Source of the DNA: Galbibacter kalidii
GTDB lineage: Bacteria; Bacteroidota; Bacteroidia; Flavobacteriales; Flavobacteriaceae
DNA length: 64,000 bases
NCBI RefSeq assembly: GCF_026241135.1
Contig: NZ_JAPFGA010000015.1
Coordinates: forward strand, 62,001 to 126,000
Direction: 5' to 3'
The notes below the pieces were generated by a model. It was not told the origin of the DNA. It was given only the letters and a program-made list of their open reading frames with translations, and did no database searches. Below are positions 52,519-61,431 of the stretch, in pieces (positions within the stretch are counted from its first letter, which is position 1; each line of letters begins with the position of its first letter). Made by a program: the position numbers and the translations under genes.

Positions 52519-53859
52519 ATGAATTGGGAAGAATTGCTGTCGCTTAAACGGTGCAATGATACAAACAAAAGACTGAGGAAAGAACAGGACGAAACCCGTT
52601 TGGGCTTTGAGGTGGATTATGATAGGATTATTTTTTCTTCGGCTTTTCGAAGCCTACAAGACAAAACACAGGTCATTCCCCTTTCAAAAACAGATTTTGT
52701 TCACACCCGGCTCACACATAGTATGGAAGTTTCCGTTGTGGGAAGGAGTTTGGGGCGTACCGTAGGTAAAGCTGTTTTGGAAAAGCATCCTTATTTGAGT
52801 GAAGTACACGGCTATAAATTCAACGATTTTGGAGCTATTGTTGCCGCAGCGGCATTGGCACACGATATTGGTAACCCGCCATTCGGACATAGCGGAGAAA
52901 AAGCCATTGGAGAATATTTTAAAACCGGGAAAGGAATTCAGTACAAATCAGTGTTGACAGATAAAGAATACCAAGACCTGATCGATTTTGAAGGTAATGC
53001 AAATGGATTTAAAATCCTTACAGAGAGTAGGGAAGGTATTGTTGGTGGATTACGATTAAGCTATGCCACCCTCGGAGCTTTTATGAAATATCCCAAAGAA
53101 TCCTTGCCTAAAAAACCTACGCAGGAGATTGCTGATAAAAAATTTGGCTTCTTCCAATCTGAAAAAGACGTTTTTGTTGATGTTGCTGAGGAATTGGGAT
53201 TGATACAAACGCGAACAGGCAAAGATATTTCTTATGCAAGGCATCCGCTTACATTTTTGGTAGAAGCTGCCGATGATATTTGCTATACCATCATCGATTT
53301 TGAAGATGGAATCAACCTCGGTTTGATACAGGAAGAATATGCCTTGGAGTATCTTATTAAGCTGGTAAAAGACACTATCAACACCAAAAAATACCATTCC
53401 CTGACCACCAAAGAAGACCGTTTGGGCTATTTACGGGCTTTGTCCATTAATACCTTAATTACAGATGCGGTGCGGATTTTTATTGAAAACGAAGAGGCTA
53501 TCCTGAAAGGGGAATTTCACGTTTCCCTTTTGGAAAAATCGAAATACAAAGCCCAGATAGAAGACATTATCGATCTGAGTATTAAAAAGATCTATAGAAG
53601 TCAAGAGGTTATTCAGAAGGAAATTGTGGGTTACAAGATCATCAATCAGCTGCTGGATACTTTTTGCGGTGCTGTTATGCGAACAAGAGAAAACAAAGCG
53701 ACCAATTATGATAAACTGGTGCTGAATCTGCTTCCCGAACGGTATAAAAAAACGAAAGGAGGCTATGAATCCCTCTTATCGGTTTCCCAATTTGTCGCCG
53801 GACTTACAGACGGAAATGCCTTGCTGATTTTTAATAAGATTAACGGAACTTTGGTTTAA
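52519..53859 (+). CDS. dgt: Deoxyguanosinetriphosphate triphosphohydrolase family protein
   Basis: 446 residues. The HD metal motifs are HTRLTHSMEVSVVGRSLG, ALAHDIGNPPFGHSGE with the His-Asp pair, and a later Asp in VEAADDICYTIIDFEDG; the N-terminal SSAFRSLQDKTQV is also diagnostic. It hydrolyses dGTP, or dNTPs more widely, to nucleoside and triphosphate. Length fits the long Dgt type. Its 3' end overlaps that of the convergent MFS gene by four bases. Confidence 0.94.
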   Translation: MNWEELLSLKRCNDTNKRLRKEQDETRLGFEVDYDRIIFSSAFRSLQDKTQVIPLSKTDFVHTRLTHSMEVSVVGRSLGRTVGKAVLEKHPYLSEVHGYKFNDFGAIVAAAALAHDIGNPPFGHSGEKAIGEYFKTGKGIQYKSVLTDKEYQDLIDFEGNANGFKILTESREGIVGGLRLSYATLGAFMKYPKESLPKKPTQEIADKKFGFFQSEKDVFVDVAEELGLIQTRTGKDISYARHPLTFLVEAADDICYTIIDFEDGINLGLIQEEYALEYLIKLVKDTINTKKYHSLTTKEDRLGYLRALSINTLITDAVRIFIENEEAILKGEFHVSLLEKSKYKAQIEDIIDLSIKKIYRSQEVIQKEIVGYKIINQLLDTFCGAVMRTRENKATNYDKLVLNLLPERYKKTKGGYESLLSVSQFVAGLTDGNALLIFNKINGTLV

Positions 53860-55061
53860 ACACGTGAAACTCCTTTTATCCGCTGAGCATTGATAAGGGA
53901 AGCGACTGTGATGAAGAAAAGGCCGAGGATGATCCATGTAAAATCAATATCAGCATCTAGCAGTAAGCCGACCAAAAAAGGACCTAAAGCTGTGCTTAAC
54001 ACCACAAACATGGTGTAAAGACTTCTTATCACGCCAAGTCTTTCCACACCGTAAAGTTCTGCAATAACTGCTGTGGTAATCGAACTCGACGCCCCTACGG
54101 AGACCCCTGCAAGGATAAGGAACAACAATGCTCCGATAATACTGTCCATCAACGCTAGTGGCAATAATCCTATTGAAATAGGGAGTAAATAAACCCGGAA
54201 CAATCTCTTGGCGGTGAATTTATCGACTAAAAATCCGCTTAAAATTGTCATTGCAAAGCGAGTAATGGCATAGGCGGTAAAGAAAGAAGCGTAGAGGGTA
54301 ACCGACCATTCTTTTTCTTCCACAAAAACATATTGATAGAAAAGAAAAGAAGTGATTGTGAAAGCAATAACAATGCTGGCAGGCATCATGATATAAAATT
54401 TCTTTTCTGAAAGTATCTTTCTGTAGTCCTGAACGAGTGTTTTTGTAGAAGGTTTATGTTTTTCCTCTATCTGATTGTCAAAATGAGAAAGATTAACAAA
54501 ATAAAGCCTAACGAGGTATAAAAGTAAAAAACCACCTGATGCCATAGCGGCTACTTCATAATCATACCACAAGATTAGGGTAGATATTATGATAGGGAAG
54601 AAGGCTTCACCTATGGAATACCCCAATGCAGCAATACTCAGCGCTTTTCCCCTGTCGGAATCATAATACCGGGACATGACAGTCATACTGATATGGGTCA
54701 TCCACCCTTGACCGGTTAGTCGCAATCCGGTTACGGCCACAAACAAAAGGACGATGTGGTAGTGTGATATTCCTAATAGAAAGCAAGAAATGGCAGCTCC
54801 GAGAACAGTTAAGGCCGTTACTGTTTTAACCGGTTTATGGTCAACAGAATGTCCAACCGTAAGCATAATAATGGAAGCTGTTATAGTGCAAATGGCATAA
54901 ATACCTCCAAAAGTACCTTCAGAAATAGCAAATGCCTTTAGAATTTCGGGTACATAAAGGGAGATCAGGAAAGTTTGCCCAAAACTGGACAAAAAGGTAA
55001 GTACCCAACCAAAACTTACTTCTCTTGCGTTGTGTTTGAGGAAACTGAAAAAATCTTTCAA
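53856..55061 (-). CDS. MFS transporter
   Basis: 401 residues with twelve membrane helices. It begins FGWVLTFLSSFGQTFLISLYV and has the typical inter-helix loop GHSVDHKPVKTV in the first half and GFLVDKFTAKRLFR in the second. A long cytoplasmic loop (about 190-215) joins the halves. The substrate is unknown. Downstream of dxs and DUF3078 in the same orientation, with 28 bases between it and the latter. Confidence 0.9.
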   Translation of the reverse strand: MKDFFSFLKHNAREVSFGWVLTFLSSFGQTFLISLYVPEILKAFAISEGTFGGIYAICTITASIIMLTVGHSVDHKPVKTVTALTVLGAAISCFLLGISHYHIVLLFVAVTGLRLTGQGWMTHISMTVMSRYYDSDRGKALSIAALGYSIGEAFFPIIISTLILWYDYEVAAMASGGFLLLYLVRLYFVNLSHFDNQIEEKHKPSTKTLVQDYRKILSEKKFYIMMPASIVIAFTITSFLFYQYVFVEEKEWSVTLYASFFTAYAITRFAMTILSGFLVDKFTAKRLFRVYLLPISIGLLPLALMDSIIGALLFLILAGVSVGASSSITTAVIAELYGVERLGVIRSLYTMFVVLSTALGPFLVGLLLDADIDFTWIILGLFFITVASLINAQRIKGVSRV

Positions 55062-55089
55062 ATGAATTTAAGGATTATTTGTTTTGTGG

Positions 55090-56118
55090 TTAAAAATTGT
55101 AAATAACGCCTACGCCCAGCGCTTGTTTAAACTGAATTTTTGGACCATAGGCAAGGGTTTCCCCTGTTTCTGTTTCAATTTCTTGAGATTTGATGTCGTT
55201 ATCATAAATAAGTTGGGTGCCTACATTGGCTACTACATACTCGTTTACTTTTAGCTCTACATCTACCAGCCAGTTGACATCAACATTTCCAAAACTGTTG
55301 AGGTAATCGGTATACAATGTCAGCCTATTGGACAAAAACATATTTTCATAAAGTTTGGTTTGATATGAATTTGTGACCAGGAAACCAATCTCGGTAACGA
55401 TGCGTTGTCCGTCTGAAATTTTTTCTCCGGTAACGGCATCATATTTGGCTTTTTTTACACCAAAAGAACCCGCATCAGCTAAATCCTGGTCCAAAACAAA
55501 GGTCGATTTTTGTGTAATGGGAGAAATATAAAGTTTAAAATCTTTTCCTTCCGGGGAGAATTCACTACCAAAACCGAAGAGAAAATAACCCGGTGCCATG
55601 AATTGCGATATAGGAGTATCGGTATCCGGATATTTATAACCATTGGCAAATTGGGTGTTGAAATTTGCTTTCGAGGAAAAATACCAGTTAGAGAGATTAT
55701 TCATCCTGAAACCGAGTGTGGAGTTGAAAACAAAAGCATCTTCCGATTTTCTTACTTTTTGTCCCTCTTGAATGTTAAGTCCGTAACGTATCAGTATTTC
55801 GTTGTTCCATTGTACTTTTTTGTGCTTGTAGTTTCTTTCAAACCTGGCATTACCCAATGCGCTTATAGAGTTGTTTCCCCCTGCATTCCAGTTTACAAAA
55901 GCAATTTCACTGATGTTAACCCCTACTTTATTGACATAGTTCCACCTTGGTGGTAAGGGTTTATATTTCTTAATAACTTTTGTCAGGTTGACGGTGTCTT
56001 TTCCGGAAATCATAAAAACCTCCTGAGTTCTTTCATTGGTATAAACACGGGGTTTTTCTTGAGCCTGGGCAAATCCCCAAAAGATGAGAAAAAAGAGAAA
56101 AATGGAAAACCTAATCAT
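55090..56118 (-). CDS. DUF3078 outer-membrane protein, second copy
   Basis: 342 residues. Signal peptide MIRFSIFLFFLIFWGFAQAQ, then an N-terminal segment of about 45 residues (VYTNERTQEVFMISGKDTVN) absent from the first copy, then the barrel with GVNISEIAFVNWNAGGNNSI, NWYFSSKANFNTQFANGY, APGYFLFGFGSEF and the final ALGVGVIYNF. Corresponding motifs in the 5480-6370 protein (AFSNWVAGGQNN, NFRTQFTNGYDY, VFGLGVNVGF) show they are paralogues. Encoded just after dxs; the role in the outer membrane is unknown. Confidence 0.88.
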   Translation of the reverse strand: MIRFSIFLFFLIFWGFAQAQEKPRVYTNERTQEVFMISGKDTVNLTKVIKKYKPLPPRWNYVNKVGVNISEIAFVNWNAGGNNSISALGNARFERNYKHKKVQWNNEILIRYGLNIQEGQKVRKSEDAFVFNSTLGFRMNNLSNWYFSSKANFNTQFANGYKYPDTDTPISQFMAPGYFLFGFGSEFSPEGKDFKLYISPITQKSTFVLDQDLADAGSFGVKKAKYDAVTGEKISDGQRIVTEIGFLVTNSYQTKLYENMFLSNRLTLYTDYLNSFGNVDVNWLVDVELKVNEYVVANVGTQLIYDNDIKSQEIETETGETLAYGPKIQFKQALGVGVIYNF

Positions 56119-56166
56119 TACATACTAAATTTATATATTGGTACAAAAGTGGTAAAAAAAGCTTTT

Positions 56167-57939
56167 CTATAAAAATTTTAACAACTGATTTGCAATACTT
56201 TCGGAATCAATTCCAATTTCTTCTTGCAATTCTTCTACACTTCCTTGTTCTATGAAACGATTGGGGACGCCCATAGGGTAAATTTGATTGGTGTAACAGT
56301 TTTCAATCGCAAATTCTGATACGGCGCTTCCCATACCTCCTTTAATCACTCCATCTTCAATGGTGATTATGGTTTTATGTTTTCTGAAAATACGGTGTAA
56401 AAGTGTTTCATCCAAAGGGGAAACAAACCGAAGGTCGTAGTGAGCTACCTTTTCACTTTCCTCAATGCTATCAATCGCTTTTCCCCCATTTTTTGCCATA
56501 TTTCCGATAGTTATAACAGCTATATCCGAACCTTCTTTCAGCAAAACACCCTTTCCGATTTCAATTTCTGAAAAAGGTTTTTTCCAATCGGTGATTTCTC
56601 CCCTTCCTCTTGGGTACCGAATAGCAATAGGATTATCCAATCCAAGTTGGGCAGTGTACATGATGTTGCGAAGTTCGATTTCGTTGCGGGGCGCAAAGAT
56701 GATCATATTCGGAATACACCTCAAATAGGCAAGGTCAAAAACACCATGGTGTGTTGCGCCGTCTTTTCCTACGATTCCGGCTCTGTCCAGACAAAAGATA
56801 ACCGGTAATTTTTGCAGGGCAACATCGTGGATGAGCTGGTCGTATGCTCTTTGTAAAAAGGTGGAATAGATATTACAAAACGGAATCATTCCCTGAGTGG
56901 CCATTCCCGCAGCCAAAGTTACGGCGTGTTGTTCTGCAATGCCAACATCAATAGCACGCTTGGGAAATCGCCGCATCATGTATTTTAACGAGCTGCCGGT
57001 AGGCATGGCGGGGGTGATTCCAATGATTTTTTCGTTCTTTTCTGCCAACTCGATAATGGTTGCCCCAAAAACGTCCTGATATTTCGGGGGTTCATGTTTT
57101 GTGGGCTTCGGAATCAATTCCCCGGTATGTTTATCGAACTTTCCGGGAGCGTGGTATTTTACCTGATCTTCTTCAGCTTTTTTAAGGCCTTTTCCCTTGG
57201 TGGTTATAAGGTGTAGGAATTTCGGCCCCTTCATTTTTTTCAGACGTTCCAATTCTTTGATGACTTTTGGGAGGTCGTGTCCGTCTATCGGTCCTCTGTA
57301 ATCAAAGTTCAAGGCTTTTATGATGTTGTTTTTAGCCAACATCCGGTCCTTTTTTACGTTGGTAAGATATTCTTTTAATGCGCCAACACTGGGGTCGATC
57401 CCAATGGCATTGTCGTTGAGGATAATAAGGATATTAGCTTTGCTTACTCCGGCATGGTTGAGTGCCTCAAAAGCCATTCCGCTGGCAATAGAGGCATCGC
57501 CAATAACCGCAATATGATGCTTTTCCGTTTCTCCTTTCAAATTGGAAGCCATCGCCATACCTAAAGCCGCAGAAATTGACGTAGAACTGTGTCCGCTGCC
57601 AAAGGGGTCATAGATGCTTTCACTTCTTTTAGGAAAACCGCTGATACCACCGAGTTGTCGATTGGTGTGAAAGATATCTTTTCGTCCGGTAAGAATTTTA
57701 TGTCCGTAGGCCTGATGTCCCACATCCCAAACCAATAGATCTTCAGGGGTGTTGAATACATAATGAAGTGCAATGGTCAATTCCACCACACCCAAACTGG
57801 CGCCGAGATGTCCTTCTTTTACCGAAACGATGTCGATAATGAAATCACGAAGTTCTTTGGCAAGAACAGGCAGTTGCTCCTTGTTCAGTTTTCTGAGATC
57901 TTCGGGGTACGTAATATTATCCAACAATGAATGGCTCAT
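56167..57939 (-). CDS. dxs: 1-deoxy-D-xylulose-5-phosphate synthase
   Basis: 590 residues. A thiamine-diphosphate enzyme joining pyruvate and glyceraldehyde 3-phosphate, the first step of the MEP isoprenoid pathway. Visible are GHLGASLGVVELTIALHYVF (with the conserved His), WDVGHQAYGHKILTGR, the ThDP motif GDASIASGMAFEALNHAG...NDN (GDASIASGMAFEALNH), VGIAEQHAVTLAAGMA with the catalytic Glu, and DRAGIVGKDGATHHG. It is slightly shorter than the E. coli enzyme. The ATG lies four bases after a -7 box. DUF3078 and MFS genes follow. Confidence 0.97.
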   Translation of the reverse strand: MSHSLLDNITYPEDLRKLNKEQLPVLAKELRDFIIDIVSVKEGHLGASLGVVELTIALHYVFNTPEDLLVWDVGHQAYGHKILTGRKDIFHTNRQLGGISGFPKRSESIYDPFGSGHSSTSISAALGMAMASNLKGETEKHHIAVIGDASIASGMAFEALNHAGVSKANILIILNDNAIGIDPSVGALKEYLTNVKKDRMLAKNNIIKALNFDYRGPIDGHDLPKVIKELERLKKMKGPKFLHLITTKGKGLKKAEEDQVKYHAPGKFDKHTGELIPKPTKHEPPKYQDVFGATIIELAEKNEKIIGITPAMPTGSSLKYMMRRFPKRAIDVGIAEQHAVTLAAGMATQGMIPFCNIYSTFLQRAYDQLIHDVALQKLPVIFCLDRAGIVGKDGATHHGVFDLAYLRCIPNMIIFAPRNEIELRNIMYTAQLGLDNPIAIRYPRGRGEITDWKKPFSEIEIGKGVLLKEGSDIAVITIGNMAKNGGKAIDSIEESEKVAHYDLRFVSPLDETLLHRIFRKHKTIITIEDGVIKGGMGSAVSEFAIENCYTNQIYPMGVPNRFIEQGSVEELQEEIGIDSESIANQLLKFL

Positions 57940-57943
57940 GCTG

Positions 57944-57951
57944 CAAAAGTA
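57944..57951 (-). promoter_or_regulatory. -7 box of dxs, probably leaderless
   Basis: Minus-strand TACTTTTG, four bases before the dxs ATG at 57939. Confidence 0.6.
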
Positions 57952-58044
57952 CGAGTTCCATTGATTAAGTTATATTGTAGGTTGAAAAATTATTCAGCAA
58001 GGGAAGAATTCAACCCGCTTTGTGGGGTTAAGATAGTGGATATT

Positions 58045-58229
58045 GAACTTGTTTAACCTTTTTTGATTGAAGCGAAAATTAACTATTTTGAGTCTGATTG
58101 AAGGCTTTTTTGAGTTGCATCCGCCTCAGGCGGACGGAAGGAAAACCTGCCAGCTAGCAGGTAGGAAAGACAAAAAGCAGGCCCAAAAGAGTAATTTTTT
58201 AGCCAATTGGAAAAAGTTTAAATGAGTTC
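58045..58229 (+). mobile_element. Dispersed inverted-repeat element, copy 3 (185 bp)
   Basis: It is bounded by GAACTTGTTTAACCTTTTTT and the inverse GAAAAAGTTTAAATGAGTTC. It has TTGATTGAAGCGAAAA, GATTGAAGGCTTTTTTG, AAAGACAAAAAG and TTTTAGCCAATTGG. Where the other copies have a CATAGC hairpin, this one has two palindromes, TCCGCCTCAGGCGGA and ACCTGCCAGCTAGCAGGT. The right terminus is followed after four bases by the -7 box of tadA. A CCCGCTTTGTGGGG unit lies just to its left (58016-58029). The 306-base gap between dxs and tadA holds no ORF. Confidence 0.8.
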
Positions 58230-58233
58230 ATTG

Positions 58234-58241
58234 TATTTTTG
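58234..58241 (+). promoter_or_regulatory. -7 box of tadA, probably leaderless
   Basis: TATTTTTG, four bases before the ATG at 58246. It rules out the upstream in-frame ATG at 58222, which lies in the terminus of the inverted-repeat element and before the box. Confidence 0.65.
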
Positions 58242-58245
58242 TTTT

Positions 58246-58695
58246 ATGATAGAACCATTCGATGACAATTATTTTATGAAAAAGGCCTTGCAAGAGGCCG
58301 AAACAGCTTATGATAATGGTGAAATTCCAGTGGGGGCACTTGTGGTGATAGACAACAGGATCATAGCAAGAGCACACAATCTCACCGAAACCTTAAACGA
58401 TGTAACGGCACATGCAGAAATGCAGGCGATTACGGCAGCAGCCAATTTTTTGGGAGGGAAATACCTAAGCGGGTGCACGCTTTATGTTACGCTTGAACCC
58501 TGCCAGATGTGTGCTGGGGCCTTGTATTGGAGCCAGGTGAGCAAGATTGTTTATGCAGCAGCAGATGAACAAAGGGGGTATAAAAAAATGGGCACTCAAC
58601 TACATCCCAAAACAGAGGTAGTAAGCGGAGTGATGGAGAAAGAAGCTTCAATGTTGTTAAAACGGTTTTTTATTGAAAAGCGGAACTTAAACTAA
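58246..58695 (+). CDS. tadA: tRNA adenosine(34) deaminase TadA family protein
   Basis: 149 residues from the ATG at 58246. Zinc site: His56 and catalytic Glu58 in AHAEMQAI, Cys86 and Cys89 in TLEPCQMCAGAL. The N-terminal DNYFMKKALQEAETAYDNGE and the C-terminal LLKRFFIEKR fit TadA, which turns wobble adenosine of tRNA-Arg(ACG) into inosine. A cytosine deaminase-like role is the only alternative. The start is set by the promoter box. Confidence 0.94.
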   Translation: MIEPFDDNYFMKKALQEAETAYDNGEIPVGALVVIDNRIIARAHNLTETLNDVTAHAEMQAITAAANFLGGKYLSGCTLYVTLEPCQMCAGALYWSQVSKIVYAAADEQRGYKKMGTQLHPKTEVVSGVMEKEASMLLKRFFIEKRNLN

Positions 58696-58734
58696 GAGGC
58701 TGTCCAAAAAGCAGTAAATTCAGATGTCATGCTG

Positions 58735-58848
58735 AGCTTGTCGAAGCACAGTCGAAGTATAACTTATTGAAGTTCAATGTGTCTTCGACCCCTGAAGCGT
58801 CGGGGCACTTGAATTAATCCTTCAAGGTTTTGAAAACCTTGAAGGATT
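58735..58848. repeat. Three dispersed-type palindromic repeats after tadA
   Basis: A TGCTGAGCTTGTCGAAGCA unit (from 58735), CCCCTGAAGCGTCGGGG (58789-58805, matching 35980-35995 in core) and a 33-base palindrome at 58816-58848 (AATCCTTCAAGGTTTT, central G, exact inverse). The gap between tadA and the cold-shock gene contains nothing else apart from the terminator. Confidence 0.65.
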
Positions 58849-58877
58849 TGAGCGTTTTAAGTTTTGACGCAAAAAAA

Positions 58878-58900
58878 AACCGACTGAAATACAGTCGGTT
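58878..58900 (-). terminator. Terminator of the cold-shock gene
   Basis: On the minus strand AACCGACTG-TATTT-CAGTCGGTT is followed by a run of nine or more T. A strong intrinsic terminator 28 bases after the stop. Confidence 0.9.
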
Positions 58901-58927
58901 TTAAGTACTACAAAAATAAAATATATT

Positions 58928-59122
58928 TTATCCGATTACTTGCACTTGGGCAGCAACCATTCCTTTACGGCCTTCTTCTTCTAAATATTCTACTTTGTCA
59001 CCTTCGTTTAATTCGACACCGTTTAATCCTGTAACGTGAACAAAAATGTCCTTACCTGTGTCGTCGTTTGTAATGAATCCATAACCTTTAGATTCATTGA
59101 AAAATTTTACTGTACCAGTCAT
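58928..59122 (-). CDS. Cold-shock domain protein
   Basis: 64 residues, a single OB-fold cold-shock domain. The RNP-1 motif is KGYGFITND and RNP-2 is DIFVHVTGL; the N-terminal TGTVKFFNESKG is typical. It binds single-stranded RNA or DNA and melts mRNA structure. RNP-1 has Tyr in place of the usual Phe before Gly-Phe, common in Bacteroidota. It is monocistronic, with its own -7 box and a strong terminator, so it should be abundantly expressed. Confidence 0.96.
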   Translation of the reverse strand: MTGTVKFFNESKGYGFITNDDTGKDIFVHVTGLNGVELNEGDKVEYLEEEGRKGMVAAQVQVIG

Positions 59123-59148
59123 TGTATTATGTAATAAAAATTAAAATT

Positions 59149-59156
59149 CAAATGTA
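59149..59156 (-). promoter_or_regulatory. -7 box of the cold-shock gene
   Basis: Minus-strand TACATTTG (TAnnTTTG), 26 bases before the ATG at 59122, giving a leader of about 22 nt. Confidence 0.55.
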
Positions 59157-59205
59157 CCAATTAAAATAATAGGCTGTATAAAATAAAGGTTTTTTCTTTT
59201 AAAAA

Positions 59206-59463
59206 TTATTGATTTTCAGGGTTTTTCCCCTCTTTGTTATTCATTTTATCAAGATTGTCTTTGGTCAGTGTATAATCTGATAATTTTTTCCCTTTAGATC
59301 GGTGGTATATAAACAGGGGCATTAAAAGAAAAGCAAAAGCCAAAACGGCAATCCCTATAATCTTGTCACCCGTTATATGATCTTCTTCTAGCAACTTGAA
59401 ATAATAACCAACGGCTACGGCGATTACAATAGCGACAAAAAGCAATTGAATGATTCTCTTCAT
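59206..59463 (-). CDS. Small two-helix membrane protein
   Basis: 85 residues: two hydrophobic segments (LLFVAIVIAVAVGYYF and IIGIAVLAFAFLLMPLFIY) and a basic, Asn/Lys-rich cytoplasmic tail. No family is recognised. It starts 30 bases downstream of the ClC gene, so it may be an accessory of that operon. Confidence 0.7.
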   Translation of the reverse strand: MKRIIQLLFVAIVIAVAVGYYFKLLEEDHITGDKIIGIAVLAFAFLLMPLFIYHRSKGKKLSDYTLTKDNLDKMNNKEGKNPENQ

Positions 59464-59493
59464 TTTTTTTGATTTTTTAGAAGGTGATGTGCC

Positions 59494-61287
59494 CTATCGT
59501 GTAAAAGTTATTAATTTTCTACGATATGCCGTTAGTAATTTTGATTTAGATACAAATCCGTAATATTTTTCATCTTTGATTACCGGTAAGTTCCAAGCTC
59601 CACTGTCTTGGAATTTTTGCATCACCTCGGTCATTTTATCTGCTTTAAAATCGATGGTATCCGGAGGGTTATGCATGACATCGGATGCTTTTATATCGTC
59701 ATACAGGCTTTGATCAAACATAATCGATCGAATGTCGTCGAGCAGGATGATTCCTTTCATCTGGTGTGTCTTTCGGTCAAGCACTGGAAAGATGTTTCGT
59801 TTGGATTTTACAACAGCTTCGTGTACAATTTCACCCAGTTTCATATCCGGATAAACAGGGATAAAATTATTTTCCACTACACTTTCAAGATCCATTAAGG
59901 TCAAAACTGCGTGATCCTTATTATGGGTGATGAGTTCTCCCTTACGCGCCAATTCCATAGTATAAACTGAATGGGAAACAAAATGTTTTGTGATCGAGAA
60001 TGAAATAGCCGCTGTGATCATCAACGGAATAAAGAGTTCATAACCGCCGGTGAGCTCGGCAATGAGGAAGATTGCTGTTAGGGGTGCGTGAAGGACACCT
60101 GCCATTAAGCCCGCCATTCCGACCAGTGTAAAATTACTTTCGGATATGGGGCTATTCAACAGCCCAATATTATTGAGTATTTTGGCCAGACAATTTCCCA
60201 TGATACTTCCCATAAAAAGGGCAGGAGCAAAAATTCCTCCTACACCGCCGGCTCCGAAGGTTAGCGAACTGGCTACAACTTTAAAAATAACCAAACCGGC
60301 CAGGAGGCTTACTACTACCCATACATTATCAAGGTCAAGATTGAAAAAATTGTTTTCCAGGGCCCCTTTTGGGTTTCCTTGTACCAAATGGTTGATTACC
60401 TCATAACCTTCACCATAGAGTGGGGGGATAAAAAAGAGAAGTATCCCGATACCCAGACCGCCAATGATCAATCTTTTGATTGGGGAGGCAATTTTTTGAA
60501 AGTAATCGTTGATTCTTGCATATACGTTTGTAAAATAAACAGAGGTAAATCCGGCTACTAGACCTAAAAGGATATAGAAAGGAATGTCGTTCAGTTTAAA
60601 ACCCTCTTCAAGTCTAAAGGGGAGCAAAATATCACTTCCGAAGAAAAAATAGGAAGTAATCACTCCTGAAATGGAAGCCAAAAGCAATGGTAACAACGAA
60701 GCCAATGTAAGATCTAAACTAAAGACCTCTATCGCAAAAATGATAGCAGCAACGGGAGCTTTAAACAGCGAAGCCATGGCGCCTGCAGCAGCACAGCCAA
60801 TAAGCAAAGTCCTGTTGGCTTGATTCATATGAAAAAGCCGGGCGATATTAGAGCTCAAAGCTGCACCTGTGGCAACCGTAGGACCCTCCAACCCGACAGA
60901 ACCACCAAAACCAACGGTAATGGGGGCGGTAAGAATACTCCCCACCATTTGAAATTGCTTCATGATCCCTTTTCGTTTGGAAATAGCAAACAAGGTGGAG
61001 GGGATGCCTTGGCTTAGTTTATTTCTGATGACGTATTTGATAATGAGATAGGTAAGCGCCAATCCGATTAAAGGATAAACAAAATAGAAAGCATGATGGT
61101 AAAGCTGAATGAGGTTGCCTTCCAGCAAAAGTTCTATAAAATGGGTAAAGTTCTTTAATACCACCGCACCTATACCGGAGGTAAAACCTACCAAAATACT
61201 AAGGATATAAACGAATTGACGTTGTGAGATGTGCTTGGCACGCCAGATCAATATGCGGGTAAGTAAAGTTCTTTTCGTGTTTGGCAT
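59494..61287 (-). CDS. ClC-type chloride channel/antiporter with CBS pair
   Basis: 597 residues. The membrane part (about 1-440) has the anion-filter motifs GSVGLEGPTVATGAALSS, with the gating Glu, and GAGGVGGIFAPALFMGS. A pair of CBS domains follows (about 450-595; MDLESVVENNFIPVYPDMKL, KASDVMHNPPDT, GAWNLPVI). ClC proteins carry Cl- alone or swap it for H+; the Glu before the Pro in the first motif is present in both types. The CBS pair may sense nucleotides. Operon with the small membrane protein downstream. Confidence 0.94.
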   Translation of the reverse strand: MPNTKRTLLTRILIWRAKHISQRQFVYILSILVGFTSGIGAVVLKNFTHFIELLLEGNLIQLYHHAFYFVYPLIGLALTYLIIKYVIRNKLSQGIPSTLFAISKRKGIMKQFQMVGSILTAPITVGFGGSVGLEGPTVATGAALSSNIARLFHMNQANRTLLIGCAAAGAMASLFKAPVAAIIFAIEVFSLDLTLASLLPLLLASISGVITSYFFFGSDILLPFRLEEGFKLNDIPFYILLGLVAGFTSVYFTNVYARINDYFQKIASPIKRLIIGGLGIGILLFFIPPLYGEGYEVINHLVQGNPKGALENNFFNLDLDNVWVVVSLLAGLVIFKVVASSLTFGAGGVGGIFAPALFMGSIMGNCLAKILNNIGLLNSPISESNFTLVGMAGLMAGVLHAPLTAIFLIAELTGGYELFIPLMITAAISFSITKHFVSHSVYTMELARKGELITHNKDHAVLTLMDLESVVENNFIPVYPDMKLGEIVHEAVVKSKRNIFPVLDRKTHQMKGIILLDDIRSIMFDQSLYDDIKASDVMHNPPDTIDFKADKMTEVMQKFQDSGAWNLPVIKDEKYYGFVSKSKLLTAYRRKLITFTR

Positions 61288-61391
61288 TTCACATAACAGT
61301 TTATTATGCTTATTAAGTAGTTTTCAACCTCAATTTAAGTTAAAAATTTTAGATGAGATAAAAGTAATGAGAAGGATTGTTCAATTTATAA

Positions 61392-61424
61392 CCCTGCAAG
61401 TCCCGAAGCACGGGACTTGCAGGG
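61392..61424. terminator. 14-bp perfect hairpin after aspS
   Basis: CCCTGCAAGTCCCG (61392-61405), loop AAGCA, then CGGGACTTGCAGGG (61411-61424). It lies directly after the aspS stop and before the ClC gene and should terminate aspS. A T-run follows only on the plus strand. Confidence 0.75.
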
Positions 61425-61431
61425 GCTATTT

